Shown here piece by piece: positions 1-10,300 of a DNA stretch of 64,000 bases; the stretch's first letter is position 1; each line of letters starts with the position of its first letter. A program made the position numbers and the translations under genes. The DNA lies in contig BSBM01001929.1 of NCBI GenBank assembly GCA_027924585.1, positions 930,001-994,000 of the forward strand. Direction: 5' to 3'. The notes beneath the pieces were generated by a model, which saw only the letters and a list, made by a program, of their open reading frames with translations, was not told the origin of the DNA and did no database searches. The DNA is from Larix kaempferi (lineage: Eukaryota; Streptophyta; Pinopsida; Pinales; Pinaceae).

Positions 1-71
1 GTCTGTAGTATGAACCTTTAAGTTCAATCTCCCATGGTAAAATAGTAGCAATTTTGATGGACTTGTATTAT

Positions 72-186
72 GGGGCGTTGAGCTCATCCATACACAGAGC
101 AGCTTCATCCATGTCTCTCACACTATAGCATTCCTTTATTGCCATATCAGACTTCTCCTGCAGCCGTTTCTCATCGTTGACAACCA
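72..186 (-). pseudogene. eIF4G MA3-domain fragment inside the LTR
   Basis: The minus strand encodes EKRLQEKSDMAIKECYSV followed by RDMDEAALCMDELNAP. This resembles the first two helices of the MA3 domain of plant eIF4G (pattern AIKEFYSxRDExEVxLCxxxLNxP). Homology stops at the Pro codon, followed at once by a stop. A second copy lies at 4379-4493 in the other LTR. It is only about 38 codons with no start of its own, so it is a captured fragment and not a gene. The family call rests on remembered motif similarity. Confidence 0.5.
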
Positions 187-360
187 TCACAAAGAACCAT
201 AAACTTGAAACTCTTTCCCCTTAGAATGATCTGAAAATTGCAGCTACTCTAGATAAAGAATAAATGCATATGCATATAATGAATATAAATGACAGTAAGA
301 AATATGTAACTGAATCAATTCATTTTGTGAAATCGTGGATCTGCCTGGCTTAAGTCCACC

Positions 361-564
361 TCACAATCTTATATCCTCCTTATCTGTGTCAAAATCCAGC
401 TCCAGGATGCCATCATCATTAAGCCAAAAGTTGTAAACAATAACTTTTGTTCCATGAGGACCAATGTCCTCAAACTGTTTCAGAAGCTCTGTTTCTGTAA
501 CATAGGGAGACCAACGCTTGATTGTGTTCATGATGACCACGATTCCCTCACAATGTAGAAGCAC
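361..564 (-). pseudogene. MORC-family ATPase exon fragment inside the LTR
   Basis: The 67-codon frame contains WSPYVTETELLKQFEDIG, then GPHGTKVIVYNFW, NDDGILELDFDTD and KEDIRL. This is the characteristic block of plant MORC (CRT1/DMS11-like) ATPases that follows the GHKL ATPase core. The frame ends right after EDIRL at a TGA within TTGTGAGG, so the edge may be an exon end followed by a GT splice donor. The same fragment is at 4667-4870 in the other LTR with a few substitutions. It runs in the element's own orientation, so it could be transcribed with it. No other part of MORC is visible. Confidence 0.8.
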
Positions 565-1262
565 ATGTTCTTATGATAATTCTTTAACCAACACGCAGTA
601 AACACTTCACAATAAATGATTAGTCATTCAACATTTAAGAAAATGCCAAATTTTTGCTTAAAAATCGGAAGAGTGAAGGCCACGATATTCTTGTAGCGCG
701 TCCTTTGTAATTTTTCGCTCCAGTGCTACAAGAATATCTTTAGTGCTATTTTTTCGCTACTTTTCAGCTTTTTGACATTTTGTAGGAAAATTAAAAGTTG
801 CTTGAGGGGTGATCATGCCTTGGTATGTTCATAATAAACATTTGTGAATTAATTCTTTGATAAAATGACTTTTTCTTTAACCCCATTAAAATGCAAAGAA
901 TAAAAAATTAAAACAAAAATATAAAAACCAAGTTCAAAAAAAATTACCTAACAACCAAAATTTTCCTGAAGGAAGCAAATAATGAGATTTAAAACAAAAA
1001 GCTAGTTCAAATGAAATGAAAATCAAACCAAAATTGGAGAAGTCAAACCAAAATTGAAGAAACAATTTACTGACTTAACATCTGGCTCTATCTGCGGGAT
1101 GAAGTCCTCCCTGCGAGGCTTCAAGAACCTGTAGACCAGTGCCTTCTGTCTTCTATCTACCTGTCTGCAAAATATCCATTGGGCTATGGAGTCTTTATTC
1201 AATCCTTCACACACTGATATATACAATGAAAGTCAAATCTCTTTCTTTGAGGAACCTTCCAA

Positions 1263-2798
1263 CTACTGAATCAAATCGAAATCCCATTTCCAATGTAACC
1301 AAGAAAAAATTTGATCAACCCACCAAAACTTGTTTCCAACTCCAAATATATATATAATCAGAAATATTGGAAAACATGAAGAGCAGAGATTTAATAACTT
1401 ATACCCACCTTCATCAAATAGTGTCTCTGAAATAACAGATTTATAACTTGGTATTGAATCTAAATAATCTGCTATTGGATCATAAAAACCTCCACAAGTT
1501 ACCTCTTCCTGCTCTATGAAAAAGACAAGCTGTCCATGAGAATATTTTGTTCCATGAATATCAATCAGGCATTGGCGATAAAAGACATCAGGGTCAGCCT
1601 GAATTTGCTCCGAAATTTTTTGAATAGTATCACCAATAATGTCAACACTTTGAACCTCCTTTTCCACACTGTCTTCCAATAAATGACTATCATGCATGGG
1701 CTTTTGCTGTTCAAGAATAATAGATTGAATGCATACTTGAATCTGCTGATCAGATTGTAACATATCACACTCCTCACAGATTTCTGGGTCCTTCTTTTCA
1801 ATTTCATCATCATATTTATTAAAAATTAGACCATCTTCATAATGATTTTGAACAGCAGATTTATCATAACCATGAATAAAAACCACTTCTAAAAAATTAT
1901 GACCAGCCTGACCTTCATCAAATTTAGTATCAAAATCAATAGGAATAGGATCTAATTCATCACAAATTTCTTGACTTGAAAACCTAATCTCTTCATCATA
2001 GCAAGGAGTAATCTGAAGAATTTCTAATGATGATGCTAAAGGTTCATCTTTTTCTTCAATACAAAGCTGATCTTTAACACAACATTGATTTTCAAAAGTT
2101 TGTTGAACTAGAGATTGATGTTCAAAAGGGTTATCATTCAAACTGCTATTAAGGCTGTTGAAATTGTTATGAGAATGTTTCAAACTATCTTTACTGATCT
2201 CATCACTTGGACAATCCTCAAACTTTCCTAAAACAACAACCTGGTTATCACAATGATTATAGCATTCTTCCTTGACAGCAGTATCTAAAAATGTTACCTT
2301 CTCATCTTCAACAAATTCTGAAACTTCAACTTTTTCATGACATGTTTTGAACTCTCGACTGTACTCATCATCATGGTTTTTTAAATCAGGAATTGTATGA
2401 TAAACATCAGCCTGCTCACAACAATCTTTTAAAAAGAGTTCAGCTAAGTACAGATACTTACAACGTTTCCGAAAGCATGTGTGGAATTCTTTCAGTGAGG
2501 AGATGCTAGCAGCGGGAAGACAAAAATACCAATCTCGTGCATCTTTTTCAAGTGAATACATGAACATTTTCATGAGCACATCTTCATGCTGGATATTTAA
2601 CTGGACCATACATTGATAAAATTTGATGAGGTGATCTGAAGGATTATCCTCTTTGCTTTCTCTAAACCGTGGCAGACAATCTCCCCAAACATCCATAGTA
2701 GGTACTGGATTTGGAAAACCTGGAATATCAGAAAAATTTAAAGGGGCAAACCTTCGAGCCACAATAGCTTCCATGGACATTGGTCTCTGCATCTTCAA
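1263..2798 (-). CDS. Gag-like protein of a non-autonomous LTR element, 511 aa
   Basis: An uninterrupted 511-codon frame downstream of the primer-binding site. Residues of about 30-125 look like a retrotransposon gag (capsid) domain: a proline-rich lead-in, then LPRFRESKEDNPSDHLIKF, the MFMYSLEKDARDWYFCLP core and LKEFHTCFRKRCK. From about residue 130 it is very acidic and rich in Glu, Asp, Asn, Gln and His, with no CCHC knuckle and no DTG/DSG protease motif. The last 40 or so residues are hydrophobic and Trp-rich and may be read-through of non-coding sequence. It would supply only capsid protein, so replication would need a helper element. The intact frame over 1.5 kb suggests a fairly young copy or selection on gag. 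The upstream leader (2799-3042) is non-coding. Confidence 0.65.
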   Translation of the reverse strand: MKMQRPMSMEAIVARRFAPLNFSDIPGFPNPVPTMDVWGDCLPRFRESKEDNPSDHLIKFYQCMVQLNIQHEDVLMKMFMYSLEKDARDWYFCLPAASISSLKEFHTCFRKRCKYLYLAELFLKDCCEQADVYHTIPDLKNHDDEYSREFKTCHEKVEVSEFVEDEKVTFLDTAVKEECYNHCDNQVVVLGKFEDCPSDEISKDSLKHSHNNFNSLNSSLNDNPFEHQSLVQQTFENQCCVKDQLCIEEKDEPLASSLEILQITPCYDEEIRFSSQEICDELDPIPIDFDTKFDEGQAGHNFLEVVFIHGYDKSAVQNHYEDGLIFNKYDDEIEKKDPEICEECDMLQSDQQIQVCIQSIILEQQKPMHDSHLLEDSVEKEVQSVDIIGDTIQKISEQIQADPDVFYRQCLIDIHGTKYSHGQLVFFIEQEEVTCGGFYDPIADYLDSIPSYKSVISETLFDEGGYKLLNLCSSCFPIFLIIYIFGVGNKFWWVDQIFSWLHWKWDFDLIQ

Positions 2799-3042
2799 AT
2801 AGTGGAGTCGCCAATCAATTTTTCAAGAGAGATTTTGTTTCTTCTTCTCAGAAAGAAAAAGGAGTGACAGTAGCTCAAATTAATCAAGGCTGTATAAAGC
2901 TAGGCATGACTGAAACCTTCTAATTCTTCTAGCAGCCACTTTGTCAAACCTGGTGAAAATATAGCCTTCAAAGTGTTGGTTTAAGTCCACCTCTTAAACT
3001 AGGAAAACTGATAAGTATCCCAAGGAAGATATGCTTCAGCTT

Positions 3043-3062
3043 CGTCCTCGACAACGGCGCCA
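3043..3062 (-). other. Primer-binding site of the gag-only element
   Basis: On the minus strand the sequence reads TGGCGCCGTTGTCGAGGACG, close to the TGGCGCCGTTGCCGGGGA type of primer-binding site found in many plant Ty3-gypsy elements. Four bases separate it from the end of the 5' LTR at 3067. It fixes the element's orientation. Confidence 0.85.
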
Positions 3063-4378
3063 AAGATGTTTGTGCCAGAAATTGTTTCTAAGGCCAGAGA
3101 AACAAGCCAACACAATCTCAAGAGTAAAACTCAATAAATAAAACAAAGTTTAGGTTTTTTTGGTATGATTTAAATGGTTGTAAGATTTGGGGACAGTCAG
3201 GGAATACATTCAAAAGAAAAGTAATAACTAAATCATAAACAGAAATTGATAAAGATGCATAACATATCACATAAGATCCAACTGAAAGACTATGCTGAGG
3301 TTCATACATAAAGGATAAGCATTACCAGAAAATACACATCAACTAGCAATGAATTTATCATTTAAGAAGCTAAAAAAGCTCAATAACAAAGCCAACACAG
3401 ACAAACTGAAGGGAAAAAAGTCATATATCTCATTGTTTCATCAGCAAATGCTTATAAGAGTCACAGTACTTATCTCTGAACAAGTCTGAAGATACAACAC
3501 AGTCTGCAGACCTCCTGATGCTCCCAAAAATCAGAACCCTTCTTCAGTCCCTTTGTCCCTTTTTTATAATTACAAAGAAGTAGTTCCATCTCCCCTTCAT
3601 TGGGTCGAAATTGAAACTACCCAGCAGTTACATTAACTAACTAACTCAACTAATTGACTAAAAATAGCAAATCGGATTCCTGGCAAATGTAGCGAATTTC
3701 TGGAAAATAGGTGTCAAAGAATTTTCCATATCTCTCAATTGGTGACACCTGTGTAAAAACTGAGAGAGGTTTTTGTTAATGGGTCTGTGATGGAAAAAAA
3801 CCTCTCTTGGGTTTTCAAACTTCATCTCCAATCAATCAGAATCGGCCCCGCAAAATGAACACTAAAACAGGAAAATATTAAATATTTAGAATCCCTGGAA
3901 AATAGGCTGCAAAGATTAAACTGAATCTTTCAATCCTTGATAGATGTTGCAAAACTAAGAGAGGTTTTTGTAGATGGGTATCTTAGGAACAAAAACCTCC
4001 TTTGGTTTTCAAAAATTCCTCTCCATCAGCTTGTGGTATGCATTTGAATTCAATCACTCAAAACAGGAAAAAATAGAGCAGAATTCTGTGCCAAATACCC
4101 TGTTGAAAAGCATTTTTCTCTTTCTCCAAGTATCAGCTGATGAAGTGCTGTGTAAGCTGTATCTTTGCAATTCTGGTGAATTGAAAGCATGCCAGTAATC
4201 TATCAAGTATTTTATCAAATCCACGTGCCAGAGATCTTTGATGCCCTAGGGCTGCTGAAATTCTCATAATAACATTCCTGGATAAAACAGCAGAAGCAAT
4301 TCCAAAGTCTGTAGTATGAGCCTTTAAGTTCAATCTCCCATGGTAAAATAGTAGCAATTTTGATGGACTTGGATTATG

Positions 4379-4493
4379 GGGCGGTGAGCTCATCCATACA
4401 CAGAGCAGCTTCATCCATGTCTCTCACACTGTAGCATTCCTTTATTGCCATATCAGACTTCTCCTGCAGGCATTTCTCATCGTTGACAACCAT
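4379..4493 (-). pseudogene. eIF4G MA3-domain fragment, second LTR copy
   Basis: This copy differs from the one at 72-186 by a few substitutions: for example, Arg of KRLQEK is Cys here and Asn of ELNAP is Thr. The reading frame over the matched helices stays open. Confidence 0.5.
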
Positions 4494-4666
4494 CACAAAG
4501 AACCATAAACTTGAAACTCTTTCCCCTTAGAATGATCTGAAAATTGCAGCTACTCTAGATAAAGAATAAATGCATATGCATATAATGAATATAAATGACG
4601 GTAAGAAATATGTAACTGAATCAATTCATTTTGTGAAATCGTGGATCTTCCTGGCTTAAGTCCACC

Positions 4667-4870
4667 TCACAATCTTATATCCTCCTTATCTGTGTCAAAA
4701 TCCAGCTCCAGGATGCCATCATCATTAACCCAAAAGTTGTAAACAATAACTTTTGTTCCATGAGGACCAATGTCCTCCAACTGTTTCAGAAGCTCTGTTT
4801 CTGTAACATAGGGAGACCAACGCTTGATTGTGTTCATGATGACCACGATTCCCTCACAATGTAGAAGCAC
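4667..4870 (-). pseudogene. MORC ATPase exon fragment, second LTR copy
   Basis: Same 67-codon frame as at 361-564 with two amino-acid changes (Phe to Leu in KQFED, Leu to Val in NFWLND). The MORC signature GPHGTKVIVYN and the DFDTDKEDIRL end are kept. The presence in both LTRs means the capture happened before this copy inserted. Confidence 0.8.
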
Positions 4871-5388
4871 CTGTTTTTATGATAATTCTTTAACCAACAC
4901 GCAGTAAACACTTCACAATAAATGATTAGTCATTCAACATTTAAGAAAATGCCGAATTTTTGCTTAAAAATCGGAAGAAGTGAAGGCCATGATATTCTTG
5001 TAGCGCGCCCTTTGTAATTTTTCGCTCCAGCGCTACAAGAATATCTTTAGTGCTATTTTTTCGCTACTTTTCAGCTTTTTGACATTTTGTAGGAAAATTA
5101 AAAGTTGCTTGAGGGGTGATCATGCCTTGGTATGTTCATAATAAACATTTGTGAATTAATTCTTTGATAAAATGACTTTTTCTTTAACCCCATTAAAATG
5201 CAAAGAATAAAAAATTAAAACAAAAATATAAAAACCAAGTTCAAAAAAAATTACCTAACAACCAAAATTTTCCTGAAGGAAGCAAATAATGAGATTTAAA
5301 ACAAAAAGCTAGTTCAAATGAAATGAAAATCAAACCAAAATTCGAGAAGTCAAACCAAAATTGAAGAAACAATTTACTGACTTAACAC

Positions 5389-6605
5389 TCTCCGAAGGAA
5401 GGAATTGATTATGAGGAGACCTTTGCTCATGTGGCCAGATATACCTCAATTAGAACCATTCTTGCTTTGGAAACCAAGATGAAATGGAAGTTACATCAGA
5501 TGGATGTAAAGACGACGTTCCTAAATGGGAAGATAGAAGAAGAAGTATATATCGAGCAGCCAGAAGGATTTGAAACATAATATAGAAAGTCACATGTATG
5601 CAAAGTGAAGAAAGCATTGTATGGGTTGAAGCAAGCACCCAGAGCACAGTATGGAAGAATTGATAGCTTCCTGATGAGCTTGAGCTTTACCAAGAGTGAA
5701 ACAGATTCTAATCTTTATTATAAGATTATGGATGATGAACCTATGATACTACTATTGTATGTGGATGATTTGTTCCTGATAGGAGAAGACAAGGCCATCA
5801 CTGAATGTAAGAAAAGGCTTGCAACAGAATTTGAGATGAAAGACCTTGGTATGATGCATTATTTTCTAGGTCTGGAAGTATGGCAGTATCCAAATGATAT
5901 TTTCCTTAGTCAACGAAAATACACAGTTGATATCCTAAAGAGATTTGGGATGATGGATTGTAAGGCCATGACTACTCCGATGGTGACAAACTTGAAGCTC
6001 CTGAATGATGCTTCATCAAAGATAGTAGATGTCACCATGTACAGACAGATTATTGGGTCATTGATGTACTTGGCCAATACTAGACCAAATATATGTTTTG
6101 TTGTGAACACATTGTGCCAGTATATGGTGGAGCCCAGAAATGTTCACTTAATTGCAACAAAACATGTGATGAGGTACCTAAAGGGTACGTTGCATTATGG
6201 ACTCAGATATGATTCAGAGAGTGAGTTCAGGTTGTACGGGTACACAGACTCAGATTGGGATGGAAGTGTCGAAGATAGGAAAATCACTTTAGGATGTTTC
6301 TTTAGTTTGGTATCTGGCATGATCTCATGGCTTAGTAGAAAGCAGCCTTGTTTTGCACTCATTACAACAGAAGTTGAATATGTAGCAGCTTGTACAGATT
6401 GTAGCAAAGCAGTGTGGCTTCGCAAGGTGTTGGTAGGATTGTTCGATCCAGAGATAGATGTGACGGATATACTCTGTGACAACTAGAGTTGCATCAAGAT
6501 GACAGAGAATTTTGTGTTCCATGATAGATCGAAACAGATCGAGATCAAGTTCCAATATATTCGGGATATGGTGCAGAAGGGAGCTGTGAAGCTCAAGTAT
6601 GTTCC
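5389..6605 (+). pseudogene. Copia reverse transcriptase-RNase H, two in-frame stops
   Basis: The frame opens with KEGIDYEETFAHVARYTSIR, the usual start of copia reverse transcriptase. It runs through KTTFLNGKIEEEVYIEQPEGF, YGLKQAPRAQ, the catalytic LLYVDDLFLIG and DLGMMHYFLGLEV. RNase H follows (YTDSDWDGSVEDRK; LITTEVEYVAA; FVFHDRSKQIEIKFQYIRD). A TAA at 5578-5580 interrupts the segment after the EQPEGF motif. A TAG at 6484-6486 replaces the Gln of the usual CDNQS motif. The YVDD catalytic pair is intact, so damage is by nonsense changes and insertions only. The frame is cut at 6605 by the LTR-like insertion. Confidence 0.92.
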
Positions 6606-6775
6606 TGTTATCACCTAAACTGTAGTTACCCCTATGGATGTATCCACTCATGGATGGCAATAGGGAAGGGAAACTCAAAAGTTGCAACCACGATCACCTT
6701 GACCTCCAATATATGGTTGTCACGCCAATCGAGGTAACCTTCACTTTATGTTATCTAGCCCAGACAACAAAGGGG

Positions 6776-7001
6776 GATACCCGATCTACTCCCGACAGGA
6801 GAGATCAAAACCAAGACACCAAATCAAGTTAATTCTAAGTGAAGTAAGGTGTATGGTTTATCCTAGACCTTAGGATGAAATCACAAGACAAGTGAGGGGT
6901 TCAATGAGTATAGCTTTGGTTCATTATTGATGTGAAAGTGACTTATGATTTGTGAAATAGGATCCAGGATTTATGTACTAGTTCAATGTGACAAAATCCA
7001 C
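6776..7001 (+). repeat. 226-bp duplication, left copy, abutting the gypsy LTR
   Basis: This segment (GATACCCGATCTACTCCC ... AAAATCCAC) ends exactly where the gypsy LTR begins. A second copy with four or five differences begins exactly after the other LTR, at 13040. It is part of the host LTR-like insertion. The pair behaves like a giant target-site duplication. Confidence 0.9.
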
Positions 7002-7368
7002 TGCACCTGCAACATTTAATTAATAAAAATATGCGAAATAGTAGAAATGACAGAACTCAGAATCACTTTTATATTGATCACAGGCCACTTCGAGGGGGAA
7101 ACCTCCTATGAGCAAGCTCAATACAAATAACTTCACGGTGCCTTCATAGGTCTCAACACACACTTATATACTAAGTCTAGGCGCCAATACTATGGGTCAA
7201 AACCATGGGCCACTACAAACTATGGATCAACAATACTACGGGCGACTTACAAAGCATATGCGCCAACAACAATAACATAAACTATTGATCAACAAATACT
7301 ACGGGACAACTTACAAAGCATATGCGTCCAACAATATACTAACAAAGTAAAGACATGGGTTCCTAACA
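7002..7368 (-). repeat. 3' LTR of the gypsy element (367 bp)
   Basis: It starts TGTTAGGAACCC at 7368 on the minus strand and ends GTTGCAGGTGCA at 7002. It matches 12674-13039 with about 7 substitutions and one single-base indel, so the insertion is not very recent. Confidence 0.95.
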
Positions 7369-7380
7369 TCCCCTCCCCCT
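7369..7380 (-). other. Polypurine tract of the gypsy element
   Basis: On the minus strand the run AGGGGGAGGGGA lies directly before the 3' LTR start TGTTAGG. This is the expected plus-strand primer for reverse transcription. Confidence 0.9.
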
Positions 7381-7397
7381 TAAAAAAATCTTTGTCC

Positions 7398-10300
7398 TCA
7401 AAGCTTTAGATGTGGAAATTGTTGTTGAATCTGAAGGAGTGGTTCCCATGTAGCATCCTCAGGTTGCATGCCATGCCACTGAATTAAGACCTCTGTGATA
7501 GAGCGAGAGCGAAGCTGACGAGTGTGCCGATTGAGGATGGCCTTCGGCTCCAAAAGGATGGATTCTTCATTATCCAGTTCGGGTAAAATCGTTTGTCCAC
7601 TGATGTTGGTACCAAGAACTTTCTTCAGACAAGAGACATGAAAGACTGGATGAATGCAGGAGGAAGGAGGAAGTTCCAATTTATAAGCAACGGACCCAAT
7701 CTTCTGAAGAATCCGATATGGCCCATAGAACTTTGGAGCGAGCTTATGACGCCCTTTGAGTTTCAGGGAAGACTGCTTGTATGGCTGGAGACGAAGAAAA
7801 ACCATATCGCCGACTTGAAAAGTGCGCTCAGAACGGTGATGATCAGCTTGTTGCTTCATGTGATTTCTTGCCATGTGAAGATTGTCCCGCAAAATGCGAA
7901 GAATCTGATCACGATTTTGAAGGACTGTGTCAACTTCCTGAACTGGTGAACTGGTGGGGGTGTATCGAAGAAGAACTGGAGGTGCCTGACCATAGACTGC
8001 TTCATATGGGGTCATTTTAGAGGCAGTGTGGTAAGAGGTATTGTACCACCATTCAGCGAGAGGGAGCCACTTTGCCCACTGATGTTGTTGTTCAGAGGTG
8101 AAGCAACGAAGATAAGTTTCCAAGCATTTATTGATAATTTCAGTCTGACCATCTATTTGTGGGTGATACCCTGAACTCATCTTCAGTTTGGTGCTAGTGT
8201 GGCGAAATAGTTCATTCCAAAAATGACTGGTGAAAGTTGCATCACGATCCGAGACAATTGAAGAAGGGATTCCATGAAGACGAAAGATCTGGTCCAGGAA
8301 AATTTGAGCAACTGAAGAGGTTGTATAGGGATGGCTGAGAGCACAAAAATGACTATATTTGGAGAGGCGATCAACCACAACGAGAATCACTGTCTTTCCG
8401 CCATATTTAGGGAGCCCTTCAATGCAATCCATAGAAATATCTATCCAAATCCGTGTAGGTATGGGCAAGGGTTCGAGAAATCCTGGAAGGAGTGTTGTTT
8501 CACCCTTATTGTGCTGGTAGGTATCACATTCGGCCACCATCTGTTGAATTGTCCTTTTCATGCCCTGCCAAAAGAAGTTACGTCGTGCCCGTTCATACGT
8601 TTTGAGGAACCCAGAGTGCCCTGCCGATGGAGAAGCATGGAGTTCATAGAAGACATCCTGTTGAAGATCTGTGCTCCGGGGAAGCACCAAACGACCCTTG
8701 TATCTCAGAGAAGCACCATCCCAAGAGTAATGTGGTACAACAGAAGGCTTGTTGGTCAAGCGTTGAATGATTTGAGATAAGAAAGAGTCATTGACATAAC
8801 CATGTTGAACAGATTGCAACCAATTTGGAATAGGCATAGAAATAGCTAAAAGAAAACCTTGGGCATCAAATGTGCGAGAAAGAGCATCTGCCACAATATT
8901 GTCTTTACCCTTCTTGTAAGTGATCTCATAGTCATAACCCATGAGTTTGATAACCCATTTCTGTTGTGCCAAGGAGGAGACACGCTGTTCCAAGAAATAT
9001 TTCAGACTCTAGTGATCAGTCTTGATGCAAAAATGATTCCCTAATAGGTATGGGCGCCACTTCTGTACTGCATGCAAAATAGTCATCATTTCCTTCTCAT
9101 AGGTAGAGGCAGCTAAATTCTTACCTGAAAGGGCTTTGCTGGTGAATGCAATGGGGTGTTCATCTTGAAGGAGAACATCACCAAGTCCATTGCCGCAAGC
9201 ATTACTCTCAATAGTGAAGGGCTTGGAAAAATCGGGCATAGCTAGAACAGGTGTAGTACACATAGCTTGTTTTAGTTTGTCAAATGCACACTGAGCAGCA
9301 TGTGTCCATGTAAAAGCATCCTTTTTCAATAGAGCAGTTAATGGAACTACAATCTTCCCATAATCCTTGAAAAACTTGCGGTAGTAGCCAGTCAACCCCA
9401 AAAAACCACGAAGTCTCTTGAGTGTCTGAGGATGCGGCCAATTGTTCATGGCATCGATTTTGGCAGGATCCACGTGAACCCCTTGTGCTGAGATAATGTG
9501 CCCGAGATACTCAACTTCCTTCTGTCCAAAAAAACATTTAGACTGCTTGGCATGGAGATGATGGTCAGAGAAAAGTTGCATGACAAGATCCAAATGTTGG
9601 AGATGTTCATCCCATGTTTTACTATAGATGAGGATATCATCAAAGAATACCAGAATGAATTTCTGCAAGTAGGGTCGAAATATTTTATTCATTAATGCCT
9701 GGAATGTGGAAGGAGCATTAGTGAGGCCAAAGGGCATGACCAAAAACTCATAATGGCCATCATGTGTGTGGAAAGCTGTTTTAGGGATATCATCCTCATG
9801 AACCTGAATTTGATGATACCCGGAACGAAGATCCAACTTGGAGAAAAAGTGAGCCCCATGAAGCTCATCAAGAAGCTCATCAACAACAGGAATTGGAAAC
9901 TTATCCTTGATGGTGAGGTGATTAAGTGCTAGGAATTCAATGCAGAGGCGCCATGACCTATATTTTTTGCGGACAAGAATAACTGGAGAAGAAAAGGAAC
10001 TAGTGCTTGGGCGAATAATACCTTGCTTTAATAAGTCCCGAACGACCATTTCAATCTCTGTTTTTTGGTGAAATGGGTAGCGATAGGGCCTGATGTTGGG
10101 AGGAACGCTGCCAGGAAGGAGCTGAATACGATGGTCTTCTGGCCTGGAAAGTGGCAATCCCACTGGTTCAGCAAAAACACTTGTATATCGATCCAGAATT
10201 TGTTGTAGATCCAAAGGAGTAGTGGAGACCGCTGAAGGTTGCATCTGAATGCAATGGAGCTGAGCGATGACACCATGTGAATTCTTCTTGAGGAGTTTTT

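Larger units (their letters stand above)
1..1080 (-). repeat. 3' LTR of the gag-only element (partial)
   Basis: This is the first 1080 bp, in minus-strand order, of an LTR that runs off the left window edge. It matches 4307-5387 at about 98%. Like the other copy, it carries the MORC-like and eIF4G-like fragments. I see no strong polypurine tract next to 1081. Confidence 0.85.
1..5387 (-). mobile_element. Gag-only LTR retrotransposon (LARD-like), left end outside window
   Basis: Positions 1-1080 and 4307-5387 are direct repeats with about 17 differences. Read on the minus strand, both copies begin TGTTAAGTCAG, and the right copy ends in AACA at 3067, giving a complete 2321-bp 5' LTR (3067-5387). 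Four bases inside it lies a primer-binding site beginning TGGCGCCGTTGTCGAGG (3043-3062). The internal region (1081-3066) is only about 2.0 kb and encodes one gag-like reading frame, with no protease, reverse transcriptase or integrase. The element is therefore non-autonomous, with LTRs longer than its interior. It sits in the reverse transcriptase region of a copia element: the copia frame starts right after 5387. The far LTR continues beyond base 1, so the TSD cannot be checked. Confidence 0.85.
3067..5387 (-). repeat. 5' LTR of the gag-only element (2321 bp)
   Basis: It is bounded by TGTT (at 5387 on the minus strand) and AACA (at 3067), next to the primer-binding site. It holds a second copy of the MORC (4667-4870) and eIF4G (4379-4493) fragments. 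The stretch 3067-4306 has no recognisable coding sequence. Its counterpart in the other LTR lies outside the window. Confidence 0.85.

Noticed and set aside
361-564. A novel small protein gene in the LTR
   Set aside because: The sequence is a MORC exon block and ends at an exon-like edge, so capture explains it better than a new gene.
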